From Corynebacterium sp. (GTDB lineage: Bacteria > Actinomycetota > Actinomycetes > Mycobacteriales > Mycobacteriaceae): DNA of 40,531 nucleotides. Of this stretch, positions 15,785 through 25,852 are shown one piece after another; position 1 is the stretch's first letter; each line of letters opens with the position of its first letter. The stretch covers positions 1 to 40,531 of the forward strand of contig NZ_JALAGY010000070.1 in the NCBI RefSeq assembly GCF_022712195.1, read 5' to 3'. The notes under the pieces were generated by a model, which saw only the letters and a list, made by a program, of their open reading frames with translations, ran no database searches and was not told the DNA's origin. The translations under genes were made by a program, and so were the position numbers.

Positions 15785-16828
15785 ATGATGAGGACCATGG
15801 CAGATGAGATCCCCGTGTCGGTGATTCGTGGCGGTACCAGCCGTGGGGTGTTCCTGCGCCTGAGTGACCTGCCGAGGGACGGCGACGCCCGCGACGCACT
15901 CTGCGTGGGCCTGACCGGAGCACCGGACCCCCTCGCCGTCGACGGGTTGGGTGGCGGCGCGTCATCGAACTCGAAGGTGATGGCGGTCGGTGTGCCGTCG
16001 GACCTCGCGGGCCTGCCGTGGGAGGGGGCATGCCCCCGGGACGTCGACCTGGTCACCGTCTTCGCCCAGCCGGCGATCACGTCCACCACCGTGGACTGGA
16101 CCGGGAACTGCGGCAACCTCAGCGCGGCGGTCGGTGTCTTCGCGCTGGACGAGGGCCTGGTGGAAGGCTGCGGGGAGCATGCGACGCTGCGGGTGTGGAA
16201 CGCCAACACCGGGGCGAACTTCGTGGTGGAGCACGCGTCGGAGGGCGGGAAGGTCCCCCGCGTCGACCTGAGCTTCCTCGCCCCCGGAGGCGAGACCACC
16301 GGTGCGGTGTTCCCGTCCGGTGCCGTGACCACACTGGCCGGTGGCGTGGAGGCGACCGTGGTGGACGTGACGAACCCCCTTGTCATCGTCGACGCCCGCC
16401 GGGTCGGGGTCGACGTGGGGCTCACCCGGGACGAGCTCAACGCCGACGCCGGGCTGCTGGAGCGGATCGAGCTGCTGCGCCGCGACGCGGCCCGGCGCAT
16501 CGGGATGCCGGAGAGTGCCGTCGTCCCGAAGGTGGCGTGCGTGGCCCCGGGGACGGACGGGGCCGACGTGGACGTGCGTGTGACCTCGCTGGGGGTCTTC
16601 CACCACGCCGTCCCGGTGACGGTGGCCCTCGCCCTCGGCTCGGCGGCGGTGTTGACCGGCACGGTCATGGACGCCGTCCTGCCCGGCCCGCCCGAGCGGG
16701 AGACCACCCTCCGGCACCCCAAGGGGACGGTGACCGTCCTGGCGGAGACCTCCGGCGGGGAACTGCTCTCCGCCGGGGTGGCCCGGACGGCCCGGGTCGT
16801 GATGAAGGGCACGGCCTACCTGCCGTAG
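15785..16828 (+). CDS. PrpF-family isomerase/tautomerase (DUF453-like)
   Basis: Members of this family move a double bond in tricarboxylates (2-methylaconitate cis-trans isomerase PrpF, 4-oxalomesaconate tautomerase GalD). The 347-residue protein carries IRGGTSRGVFL at the N-terminus (residues about 14-24), LGGGASSNSKVMAV, the central VDWTGNCGNLSAAVG and, near the C-terminus, VKGTAYLP-like MKGTAYLP, all in family order. Starts at 15785, 15788 and 15797 are possible; none has a strong ribosome site. No prpC, prpD or gallate-pathway gene is adjacent, so the substrate is open; pairing with an SDR suggests oxidation of a hydroxy-acid plus isomerisation. It converges on the semialdehyde dehydrogenase gene. 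Confidence 0.85.
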   Translation: MMRTMADEIPVSVIRGGTSRGVFLRLSDLPRDGDARDALCVGLTGAPDPLAVDGLGGGASSNSKVMAVGVPSDLAGLPWEGACPRDVDLVTVFAQPAITSTTVDWTGNCGNLSAAVGVFALDEGLVEGCGEHATLRVWNANTGANFVVEHASEGGKVPRVDLSFLAPGGETTGAVFPSGAVTTLAGGVEATVVDVTNPLVIVDARRVGVDVGLTRDELNADAGLLERIELLRRDAARRIGMPESAVVPKVACVAPGTDGADVDVRVTSLGVFHHAVPVTVALALGSAAVLTGTVMDAVLPGPPERETTLRHPKGTVTVLAETSGGELLSAGVARTARVVMKGTAYLP

Positions 16829-16866
16829 CCCCCTCGGCAGGCGGCGGAAAAGGGGCGGTGTCCCGG

Positions 16867-18273
<1,407 letters not shown>

Positions 18274-18300
18274 GGTGTTCTCCTTGAGAGTTCGGGGAAG

Positions 18301-19962
18301 TCAGTTCTTGTCGGTGTAGTCAGCTGTCGAGGAGTACGCGCATTCCCCGAGAACGTAGGTGGCAAGGACCTCAGCTCCGAGGACATCACGGGGATCGACG
18401 TCGAGGGGGTTGACGTCCATTTCGATGAAGTTCGCCCGGAACCCGGGCCGAATCTGACCGGTGCTGTCCATATGTCCAGCGTAGGCACCTCCGGCAGTGA
18501 GTGCAGTGAGCGCCTCAGCGGGGGTGAATGCGCGCTCCGGGTGGTACGGCGGCAGGGAAGGTGACAGGGAGGAACCACCGGTCAGAGCGATATACAGATT
18601 AGGAAGTGCCTCGTGGGGTGCCGTCGGAGCATCGGTTCCCAGTGTCATCGGGATACCTGCCTCACGGAACTTGTGCCACGGGAAGCCGCGCTCCTGTCGT
18701 TCGTCTCCGAGGACGGCCTTCCAGTTGTCCAATATCGCCGGATCGCTGTGCACCGGCTGCATGGAGGCGACGGCGCCGAGCTCAGCCATCCGACGGATCG
18801 TGTCATCGGTGACACTCTCGAGGTGTTCGATACGGTGGCGGCGCGACCTGATGTCACCCTGGTTCTCCGTGGCGCAGTGCTCAAGGACCTCGATCGCTAT
18901 CTCGCTGGTGCGGTCACCGATGGCGTGCATGGCGATCTGAAGGCCAGCGGCGTCCACCGCTGCGGCAACCGGTTTCATCCGTTCGGCCTCCCAGATGGGG
19001 TCGGCGTTCGATCCATCGGCGTACGGGCAGCACATTGTTGCCGTCTTGGCGTCGATCACTCCGTCCATGATGAACTTCACGCCGGCGATCCTGAACCATT
19101 CGGATTCGCCGCTGGCCTCGAGTTCCTCCCGCAACGCGATGACCCGGTCGACCTGGTCCAGGTTCGCCTGGGGATCACTTTCGGCGATCATCAGGACGTG
19201 CCCGGTGATGGGGAACGGCAGACGGCCGTCACGTTCGATGATGGTGCGTAGCCCGGACACCTCAGGTTCCGTCAGCGCCATGTCGGTGATTCCCGTGACC
19301 CCGGATTCCAGGTACGCGGAGAACGCCAGACGCAGCGAGCGGATCCTGTCCTCGGTGGTGGTGACCCTGTCGAGGAAGTCCCAGGCGTACTTGCGCCCGG
19401 CAGTCTCGTAGAGAAGACCGGTTGCCTCGCCCGAGTCGTCGCGGGCGATCTCTCCGCCGACAGGATCAGGGGTGTCCCGGTCAATGCCGGCCTCCCGGAG
19501 AGCAGCCGTGTTCAGCCAGGTGGAGTGGAGGTCGTTGGCGTCGAGGTAGACGGGGATGTCGGGGAGGACGTCGTCGAGCATCGCAGCGGTGGGGTGCGAA
19601 TCACCGATGGCGTCAAACAACCAACTGACCCCCAGGACCCGGGGAGCATCCGGATTCTCCCGGCGCCAGTCAAGAAGACGTTGCTGGATCTCCTCCAGCG
19701 ACCGGCAGTCACGCAGCTGTGCCTTGCCTAGGGCCGTGCCGAAAGAGGCCAGGTGGGTGTGCGAGTCGATGACACCGGGGGCGACAAAGCTCCCGTTCAG
19801 GTCGATCTCCTCGACCGGCGTTGTTGAGTCGGCGGAAGCGGTACGGACGTCGTCAAGAGACCCCACCGCAATGAAACGCCCGTCGTCAACCGCAAAGGCG
19901 GCGGCGGTGTTGCCGTCAGCGTTTGCGGTGAAGATGGTGGTGTTGTGGTAGATCGTGGTCAT
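18301..19962 (-). CDS. YtcJ-like amidohydrolase (amidohydrolase_3 family)
   Basis: Metal-dependent hydrolase of 553 residues, likely cytosolic. The family that includes YtcJ and N-substituted formamide deformylase has this length and order: N-terminal composite-domain strand (IYHNTTIFTANADG), metal motif VIDSHTHLASFG near residue 65, VTGITDMAL, GVKFIMDGVIDAKTATM near 290, IAMHAIGDRTSEIAIE, RHRIEHLESV, and LGTDAPTAPHEALPNLYIAL near 465. It lies nine bases downstream of an NCS1 permease gene and both show lower GC and less biased codons than their neighbours, so they probably arrived together and work on the same compound. A cyclic or formylated amine or amide is conceivable; the substrate is unknown. 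Confidence 0.83.
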   Translation of the reverse strand: MTTIYHNTTIFTANADGNTAAAFAVDDGRFIAVGSLDDVRTASADSTTPVEEIDLNGSFVAPGVIDSHTHLASFGTALGKAQLRDCRSLEEIQQRLLDWRRENPDAPRVLGVSWLFDAIGDSHPTAAMLDDVLPDIPVYLDANDLHSTWLNTAALREAGIDRDTPDPVGGEIARDDSGEATGLLYETAGRKYAWDFLDRVTTTEDRIRSLRLAFSAYLESGVTGITDMALTEPEVSGLRTIIERDGRLPFPITGHVLMIAESDPQANLDQVDRVIALREELEASGESEWFRIAGVKFIMDGVIDAKTATMCCPYADGSNADPIWEAERMKPVAAAVDAAGLQIAMHAIGDRTSEIAIEVLEHCATENQGDIRSRRHRIEHLESVTDDTIRRMAELGAVASMQPVHSDPAILDNWKAVLGDERQERGFPWHKFREAGIPMTLGTDAPTAPHEALPNLYIALTGGSSLSPSLPPYHPERAFTPAEALTALTAGGAYAGHMDSTGQIRPGFRANFIEMDVNPLDVDPRDVLGAEVLATYVLGECAYSSTADYTDKN

Positions 19963-19971
19963 GTTCTGCTC

Positions 19972-21441
19972 CTAGAGGGAAGTCGGGTATTCGGTGGAGG
20001 CCCTGCGGAAGAGAAAGAAGTAGACTCCGGCGCTGACGAAGATGCCGACAGGGATCGAGAGGTCCATCCCAGTGAGGCCGGACACCGGGCCGACGAAGAC
20101 GTCGGTGTCGATGCACAGCAGCGCAGCTAATCCGCCGACGGAGACACTGGTCAGACCGTTCCAGTTCCATCCGTTGCGGTACCAGAAGGGGCTGCCCGGG
20201 GCATCGTCGAGTAACATTCGGCCGTCATAGCGGTTCCGTCGCAGGATCACATCGGTGGCGAAGACGGTGATCAATGGTCCGGAGGCGATGACAATCAGCT
20301 GCAGGAGCAGCGACACTGAGGTGGTGAAGTCATAGACGGCCACGGAGACGATCGTCAGAAGTGTGCCGATGACGGTGATAATAAGTGTGGACGGGATGCG
20401 CTTGAGCGGAATACCGAGGGCCTGCAGCGAAAGGCTGGCACTGTAGATCGTCATGCCGTTGAGACCGATTGCGGCCACGATGACACCCAGGGTAAAGATG
20501 GGGAAGAACCAGGCGGGCATGGCGGTCTCGAAAGCTCCCAGAGGATCACCGATCATGTCGAATCCCGCGCCGGTGGCGATGAGGGCGCCGACCATGGTGA
20601 AGATGATGCCCGCGGTCGCACCGCCGCACCCGGTTGCCGCGGCGGTCTTCCATTTCGGTGTTGAACTCGGCAGGTAGCGGGCCATGTCCGGACTGTTGAA
20701 GAACGAGAGCGGCGCGGAAGCGAGGATGGCGATGCCCACGGTCATAGTCGCTGCGAGGGATGTGCCGGTGAGCTGCTCCGTCGGCTGGTAGCTCAGGTCG
20801 AAGTGGGGGATCATGAATGCCGCGGCGACGAGAAAAACCACGGCCAGGCCGTTGGCGACATAAGGATAGAGCCGGGTGATCAGTCCGTGACCGTAGATTC
20901 CGACGAGGGCGGTGACCGCAGAGATGAGGATTACTACAGTTACGTCGACAACGGCATTCGACGGCACCCCGAGCCGGGAGAGCAGTCCTACGCCGTTGAC
21001 GGACGCCGCTGACCAGGTCAGTGACAGGTAGACAGCGGAGAGCAGCCAACCGTAGAGACCGACAATGAGTTTGTTGCCTCTGATCCCGTACATGGCCCGG
21101 GTGATAACGGAACCAGACGTACCTGCCGCCGGTCCGCTGACTGCGAGAATGCCGACGAGGATCCATCCGAGATTGGCGATCACAGTGACAGCGAGGGCCT
21201 GCCACAAGCTGAGCCCGAGCCCTGCGACAAGTACAGCACCCAGGGTGATGGTGAGGAAGCTGATATTCGGGGTGGCCCACACCCAGAACAGGGAGCCCGG
21301 ACGGCCGAGGCGTTTATCTTCGGAGATGAACTCGATGCCACGGGTTTCGGGGCCATGTTCTGAAACTTCGGAGTCGGGTTTTTTATTCGTCGACATTCCC
21401 GGTGGAGCGCCTTGCCCAGGCTTTGGGGCTAGTGCAGTCAT
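19972..21441 (-). CDS. NCS1-family permease (cytosine/purine/hydantoin type)
   Basis: Membrane transporter of about 489 residues with roughly 12 hydrophobic segments. The NCS1 signature is visible: RLGRPGSLFWVWATPNISF at the end of the N-terminal tail, then FLTITLGAVLVAGLGLSLW, later SGSVITRAMYGIRGNKL, and NSPDMARYLP. NCS1 carriers take up purines, pyrimidines, allantoin, hydantoins and other nitrogen compounds with Na+ or H+. The ATG (21441) overlaps the amidase stop as ATGA and follows GAAAGG (21456-21451). The polar N-terminus (about 60 residues) precedes the first helix. It is followed after nine bases by the amidohydrolase, the likely processor of its substrate. Confidence 0.88.
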   Translation of the reverse strand: MTALAPKPGQGAPPGMSTNKKPDSEVSEHGPETRGIEFISEDKRLGRPGSLFWVWATPNISFLTITLGAVLVAGLGLSLWQALAVTVIANLGWILVGILAVSGPAAGTSGSVITRAMYGIRGNKLIVGLYGWLLSAVYLSLTWSAASVNGVGLLSRLGVPSNAVVDVTVVILISAVTALVGIYGHGLITRLYPYVANGLAVVFLVAAAFMIPHFDLSYQPTEQLTGTSLAATMTVGIAILASAPLSFFNSPDMARYLPSSTPKWKTAAATGCGGATAGIIFTMVGALIATGAGFDMIGDPLGAFETAMPAWFFPIFTLGVIVAAIGLNGMTIYSASLSLQALGIPLKRIPSTLIITVIGTLLTIVSVAVYDFTTSVSLLLQLIVIASGPLITVFATDVILRRNRYDGRMLLDDAPGSPFWYRNGWNWNGLTSVSVGGLAALLCIDTDVFVGPVSGLTGMDLSIPVGIFVSAGVYFFLFRRASTEYPTSL

Positions 21442-23234
21442 AACACTGACCTTTCGGTGGTGGAAGTGGTGTGTGGTGGTGTGCGTCTGGTTCCGCCCGG
21501 TGCGGTTGCTTCGATGTCGGCCCCGAGCTGGAGCAGACGGTTGTCGTCCCAGGCCCGTCCGGCGACCGTCAGCCCCACCGGCATCCCGGTGTCGGTCACC
21601 GTCCCCATCGGCACGGTGACCGTGGGGATCCCGAGGTGTCTGGGCACCAGGTTGCCGTTGGCGACCCAGACGCCGTTGCGCCACGCGAGGTCGGCGGAGT
21701 CCGGGTCGGTGTCGGCGTCGGCGGGGCCCACGTCGGCCATGGCGGGGAAGACGACAGCGTCGAGCGCCAGGTCGTCCATCCAGTCCTCCAGGTCGCGCCG
21801 TCGGGTCTCCTCCAGCCCACGGAGCCCCTCCGGCAGCAGCCGGAACACCGGGCCACCGGTGAGGTCGGACGGGCCGGAGTACCCGGTCTCCGCGACGAGC
21901 GCCGGGTAGGTGGCGATGTCGTCGTCGAAACCGTCGTACCGGTCGGGCAGCGCCCCGTCCGGGTGGGGGAAGATCCGTGCCCCGTCGACGTCGGCGAGCG
22001 AGTGCAGCGACGGGTCACCGTTGGCCTGCAGGAAGTCCTCCCAGGACCAGGCGGCGAGCACGCCGACCTCCAGGTCGAGGTAGTCCGCGCTGACCAGCCC
22101 CCGGGTGGAGACGGTCGGCGCCCCGGGACGGTCGCCCTCGTAGTTGGTGACCACGGGGAAGTCCACCTCGACGACGGTCGCCCCGGCCGCCTCGAGGTCC
22201 TCCCGCAGGGACCGCCACAGTGCGACGACCCCCTCGGAGGTCTCGATCCGGCGGCCCATCGGCCCGCCGACACCGGTGTCCGCGGTGCGGTCTCCGCCGG
22301 TACCCGCCTCCCCGTCGGCGTTGACGTACATCGCGGGGACGCCGAGACGCACCCCGGCCAGTCCCGGGGTGTCGTCGAGCAACGTCCGGTAGGACGCCGG
22401 CCGCACCGCCGAGGACGCCGGAACGTCCACCCACGGCTGCATCCTCCAGAAGTCGCCGCGGGTGGTGTGGTCGTCCGCGACGACGACGTCGAGCACCTCG
22501 GCCATGTCGGCCATGGAGCGGGTGTGGGGGACGACGACGTCCATGGTCGGCACCAGCGGCCAGTTGCCGCGGGTGGAGATCACCCCCCGTGACGGGGTGT
22601 ACGCGCACAGGGCGTTGCACGACGCCGGGGCGCGGCCGGACGACCACGTCTCCTCACCCAGGCCGAAGGCGGCGAACTCCGCGGTGGTCGCCGTACCGGA
22701 ACCGTTCGACGACCCCGAGGCGAAGGCACTGGTCAGGTAACCGGGGTTGTAGGGGCTCTCGGCCCGGCCGTGGAGGCCGCGCTGCATCCCGCCGTTCGCC
22801 ATCGGCGGCATGGTGGTCAGCCCGGTCAGGACCGCACCGCCGGCGCGGAGACGTTCGACGGTGAAGGCGTCCCGCTGCGCGACGAGGTCGGCGAAGGCCG
22901 GTGACCCCGCCGAGGCGGTCAGCCCGCGGACGAGGTAGGACTCCTTCGCGGTGTAGGGGATGCCGTCCAGGGGGCCCAGGGTGGAGCCGGCCCGCCGGCG
23001 CTCGTCTGAGGCGCGGGCCTCGTCCAGTGCGCGGGGGTTGTCGACGATGACCGCGTTGAGCGGGACGCCGCCGTCGGCGGCGAGTCCGTCGCCGCGGGCC
23101 GGGTCGGGCCGGTCGAAACGTGCGACCCGGGCGCGGTAGGCCTCCACCAGCTCCACGGAGGTGGTCGTCCCGTTCTCGAGGTCGGCGCGCAGGTCGGCGA
23201 CGGACCTGCCCGTCACGTCGTAACGCTCAGCCAC
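21438..23234 (-). CDS. Amidase-signature family hydrolase, candidate N-carbamoylputrescine amidohydrolase
   Basis: Amide hydrolase of 598 residues, longer than most bacterial amidases (about 450-500). The Ser-Ser-Lys triad is recognisable: Lys97 in GIPYTAKES, Ser175 in ASGSSNGSG and nucleophile Ser199 in EETWSSGRAPAS; the 24-residue spacing between the serines equals that in FAAH. The canonical GTDTGGS(I)R motif is changed to GEETWSSGR. GTG 23234 is the start, preceded by GGAGGTG and overlapping the end of the agmatine deiminase gene by eight bases. No nitrilase-type AguB is in the window. Tight coupling to the deiminase makes carbamoylputrescine an attractive substrate, but this is inference; another amide delivered by a nearby permease is possible. 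Confidence 0.85.
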   Translation of the reverse strand: MAERYDVTGRSVADLRADLENGTTTSVELVEAYRARVARFDRPDPARGDGLAADGGVPLNAVIVDNPRALDEARASDERRRAGSTLGPLDGIPYTAKESYLVRGLTASAGSPAFADLVAQRDAFTVERLRAGGAVLTGLTTMPPMANGGMQRGLHGRAESPYNPGYLTSAFASGSSNGSGTATTAEFAAFGLGEETWSSGRAPASCNALCAYTPSRGVISTRGNWPLVPTMDVVVPHTRSMADMAEVLDVVVADDHTTRGDFWRMQPWVDVPASSAVRPASYRTLLDDTPGLAGVRLGVPAMYVNADGEAGTGGDRTADTGVGGPMGRRIETSEGVVALWRSLREDLEAAGATVVEVDFPVVTNYEGDRPGAPTVSTRGLVSADYLDLEVGVLAAWSWEDFLQANGDPSLHSLADVDGARIFPHPDGALPDRYDGFDDDIATYPALVAETGYSGPSDLTGGPVFRLLPEGLRGLEETRRRDLEDWMDDLALDAVVFPAMADVGPADADTDPDSADLAWRNGVWVANGNLVPRHLGIPTVTVPMGTVTDTGMPVGLTVAGRAWDDNRLLQLGADIEATAPGGTRRTPPHTTSTTERSVL

Positions 23235-24309
23235 GGCCCACCTCCGGGGCGACCGCGGGCTGCTGCTGGGTGATGCAGTGGATCCCGCCGCCGAAGGCGA
23301 AGATGTCCCGGGCGTCGACGAGCTCGACCTCGCGTCCGGGGTAGGACGCCGCGAGGATCTCCCGTGCCCGCTCGTCGGCGTGCGCGTCGCCGAAGGCGCA
23401 CAGGATGACCGCACCGTTGCAGACCAGGTGGTTGACGTAGGAGTAGTCCACCCAGCCCTCCCCGTCCCGCAGGATGCCGGGGGCGGGGAGGTCGACGACG
23501 GTCAGGGGTTCGCCGTCCGCGTCGACCGCACCCTCCAGCACCTCGCGGAGCTGGCGGGTGACCCCGTGGTCGGGGTGGGCCGGGTCGTCCTGCCGGTGCA
23601 GCAGCACATGGCCGGCCTCGGTGAACGTGGCCACGATGTCGACGTGTCCGCGGGTGCCGAAGCCGTCGTAGTCACGGGTGAGGCCGCGGGGCAGCCACAC
23701 GGCGTGGCGGGTGCCCAGCCGGGCGTGGATCTCCTCCTCAACCCGGCCCCTCGTCCAGCCGGGGTTGCGGTCGGGGTCGAGTTGGACGGTGTCGGTGAGC
23801 AGCACGGTGCCGCGGCCGTCGACGTGCAGGCCCCCACCTTCGCAGACCAGCGGGGAGTCGTCGACGGGGACGCCGGCGGCACCGGCGGCACCGGCGACTG
23901 TGGTGGCGAGGCGGGCGTCGTCGTCCCAGGCGGCCCAGGACTGGGCTCCCCACCCGTTGAAGATCCAGTTCACCGCGCGCAGTGTGCCGTCGGCGGCGTG
24001 GACGAAGGTGGGGCCGGAGTCGCGGATCCAGGCGTCGTCCAGGGGAGCGGTCACCAGGGTGACACCGGCGCTGTCCGTGGTGCCGTCGAGCAGGTCCCCG
24101 GCGATGCGCAGGTCCCCGGGGTCGACGACCATGGTGACCGGCTCGTACCGGGCGACGGTGCGTGCGACGCGTGCCCAGGCGGCCCGCGCACGGTCAAGGG
24201 TGCCGGACCCCTCGGCGCCGAAGGTGTCGTTGGCGGTGGGGAAGGCCATCCAGGTCCGCTCGTGGGTGGCCCACTCGGCGGGCATCAGGGTGGGTGCCAC
24301 GGTGGTCAT
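23227..24309 (-). CDS. aguA: Agmatine deiminase (agmatine iminohydrolase)
   Basis: Converts agmatine to N-carbamoylputrescine and ammonia. The 360-residue protein belongs to the PPAD/agmatine deiminase group: N-terminal MPAEWATHERTWMAFP, Asp97 in DDAWIRDSGPTF, Glu157 in CEGGGLHVDGRG, His222 in RGHVDIVATF and catalytic Cys345 in GGGIHCITQQQP. All active-site positions expected for AguA are there. AGGAGG is well placed before the ATG, which overlaps the upstream permease stop (ATGA). The frame remains open far upstream of this ATG, but that part is only a shadow of the permease gene. Its neighbours, an APC permease and an amidase, fit agmatine uptake and the next step. Confidence 0.93.
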   Translation of the reverse strand: MTTVAPTLMPAEWATHERTWMAFPTANDTFGAEGSGTLDRARAAWARVARTVARYEPVTMVVDPGDLRIAGDLLDGTTDSAGVTLVTAPLDDAWIRDSGPTFVHAADGTLRAVNWIFNGWGAQSWAAWDDDARLATTVAGAAGAAGVPVDDSPLVCEGGGLHVDGRGTVLLTDTVQLDPDRNPGWTRGRVEEEIHARLGTRHAVWLPRGLTRDYDGFGTRGHVDIVATFTEAGHVLLHRQDDPAHPDHGVTRQLREVLEGAVDADGEPLTVVDLPAPGILRDGEGWVDYSYVNHLVCNGAVILCAFGDAHADERAREILAASYPGREVELVDARDIFAFGGGIHCITQQQPAVAPEVGRG

Positions 24310-25847
24310 TCGAGGACCTCCTGTCCGTCGCTGGTGGACTCGGTGACGGGCAGGGTCTCGCCGCGGAAGAACGCCGGGTGGAAGACCCTGGTCCACAGCA
24401 TCAGCGCCACCCCGAGGAGCAGTACGCCGACGCCGAGGATGAAGACCATGCCCACACCGGCGACGGAGTTCCCGGACCCGTAGTCCGGGTCGAGGGAGTC
24501 CACGGCGGTCTGGAAGAACATGACCAGCAGCACGATCCCGCCGATCAGCGGGAAGAGGAAGCGGAAGACGATGCTGCGGGAGGAGACGAACAGCTCCCGG
24601 CGGAAGTACCAGACACAGGCCAGTGCGGTGATGCCGTAGTAGAAGCAGATCATCAGGCCCAGGGCGGTGATGGTGTCCCACAGGGCGTTCTCGCTGATCA
24701 GCCGGGTGACGGTGTAGAAGGCGCCGGCGGCGACCGCCGAGGTGACCGTCGCGACGGACGGGGTGCGGAACCGCGGGCTGATCCTGGCGAACACCGGCGG
24801 CAGGGCCTTGTAGTAGCCCATGGCCAGCAGGGTGCGGGACGGGGAGATCATCGTCGAGTTCAGGGAGGAGAAGGACGAGGTCAGCACCGTGATCGACATA
24901 AGGATCGCGAACGGTCCCATCACCGGTCCCGCCAGGGCGGCGAACAGGGACTCCTGGTTCTCCGGGTTGCCGGCCCCCAACCCCTCCGAACCGGTGCCCG
25001 CCCACGCCACCACGCCGACGGCGCACAGTGTGTAGAGCGCGATGATGATCAGCACGGTGATGGTGGACGCCCGGCTGGCGGTGGTCTTCGGGTCCTTGGT
25101 CTCCTCGTTCATGGTCAGGGTGGTGTCCCAGCCCCAGAACATGAAGATGGACAGGGAGATCCCGGCGGCGATGACGGAGAAGTTCTCGATGCCCGCCGGG
25201 TTGAACCAGTCGAGGCTGACCGGCGTGGGGTCGAAGGAGCTGCCGTTGTTCGCCTGCACGATCGCGGAGACCGCGAAGGCGGTGAGCACCACCAGCTGGA
25301 CGGCCACGAGGATGTACTGCAGCATCTTCGTCGACCCCAGGCCGCGGTAGGAGATCCAGGCGGCGATCGCGATGAAGACGAGTGTGGTGGGGATGTTCAC
25401 CCAGAGGTTCCGGGTGAGGTCGGCGATGTCCTGGTTGCCGAGGACCTGCCCGAGCAGGATGTAGAGGAAGTCCACGGCGACGGCCGCCAGGTTGGACAGC
25501 ACGATCACGGTCGCGGCGATCAGCCCCCAGCCGCCCATCCAGCCGACCCACGGGGAGAAGGCCTTGGTGGCCCAGGTGAAGGACGTCCCGGAGTCGGGGA
25601 AGCGGGAGTTGAGTTCCCGGTAGCCGAAGGCCACCAGGAGCATCGGGAGGAACCCGAGGATGAGGATCGCGGGAACGTGGGCGCCGACCTCGGCGATGGT
25701 GGGGCCCAGCCCGGAGGTCAGCGTGTAGGCGGGGGCGATGCAGCCCACGCCGATGACGACGGTGCCGAGGACACCGATCTGCCCCTTGGCGAGGCCCTTG
25801 TCGTTCGGGGCCGTGGTGGGGGTGGTGCCTGTCGTGGGGGTGGTCAT
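24306..25847 (-). CDS. APC-superfamily amino acid/polyamine permease
   Basis: Secondary transporter of 513 residues with about 12 membrane segments. The first helix carries GTVVIGVGCIAPAYTLTSGL, then FPDSGTSFTWATKAFSPWVGWM and, in helix 6, FWGWDTTLTMNEETKDP, all typical of the APC family group with putrescine, GABA or ethanolamine carriers. A Thr/Pro-rich N-terminal tail precedes the membrane part. GGAGG lies about 10 bases ahead of the ATG, within the end of the stress-protein gene. Position between putrescine oxidase and agmatine deiminase suggests agmatine or putrescine as cargo. Confidence 0.87.
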   Translation of the reverse strand: MTTPTTGTTPTTAPNDKGLAKGQIGVLGTVVIGVGCIAPAYTLTSGLGPTIAEVGAHVPAILILGFLPMLLVAFGYRELNSRFPDSGTSFTWATKAFSPWVGWMGGWGLIAATVIVLSNLAAVAVDFLYILLGQVLGNQDIADLTRNLWVNIPTTLVFIAIAAWISYRGLGSTKMLQYILVAVQLVVLTAFAVSAIVQANNGSSFDPTPVSLDWFNPAGIENFSVIAAGISLSIFMFWGWDTTLTMNEETKDPKTTASRASTITVLIIIALYTLCAVGVVAWAGTGSEGLGAGNPENQESLFAALAGPVMGPFAILMSITVLTSSFSSLNSTMISPSRTLLAMGYYKALPPVFARISPRFRTPSVATVTSAVAAGAFYTVTRLISENALWDTITALGLMICFYYGITALACVWYFRRELFVSSRSIVFRFLFPLIGGIVLLVMFFQTAVDSLDPDYGSGNSVAGVGMVFILGVGVLLLGVALMLWTRVFHPAFFRGETLPVTESTSDGQEVLE

Positions 25848-25852
25848 GGTGT

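Larger units (their letters stand above)
18301..21441 (-). other. Lower-GC two-gene segment (amidohydrolase plus NCS1 permease)
   Basis: Sample counts give 37/60 GC at 20821-20880 and 39/60 at 20941-21000, against 42/60 at 22021-22080 in the adjacent amidase, and AT-ending codons are more frequent. The pair sits inside an otherwise uniform high-GC operon. No repeat or integrase marks its ends. Horizontal acquisition is an inference from composition only. Confidence 0.45.

Noticed and set aside
16820..16840. Short hairpin CTGCCG/CGGCAG between the PrpF and dehydrogenase genes as a terminator
   Set aside because: Six-bp stem overlapping the stop codon with no T-run on either strand; too weak to annotate.
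24310..25551. N-terminal extension of agmatine deiminase that would fuse it to a large upstream region
   Set aside because: The extension is a shadow of the APC permease on the same strand; the ATG at 24309 has a perfect ribosome site and begins the conserved domain.
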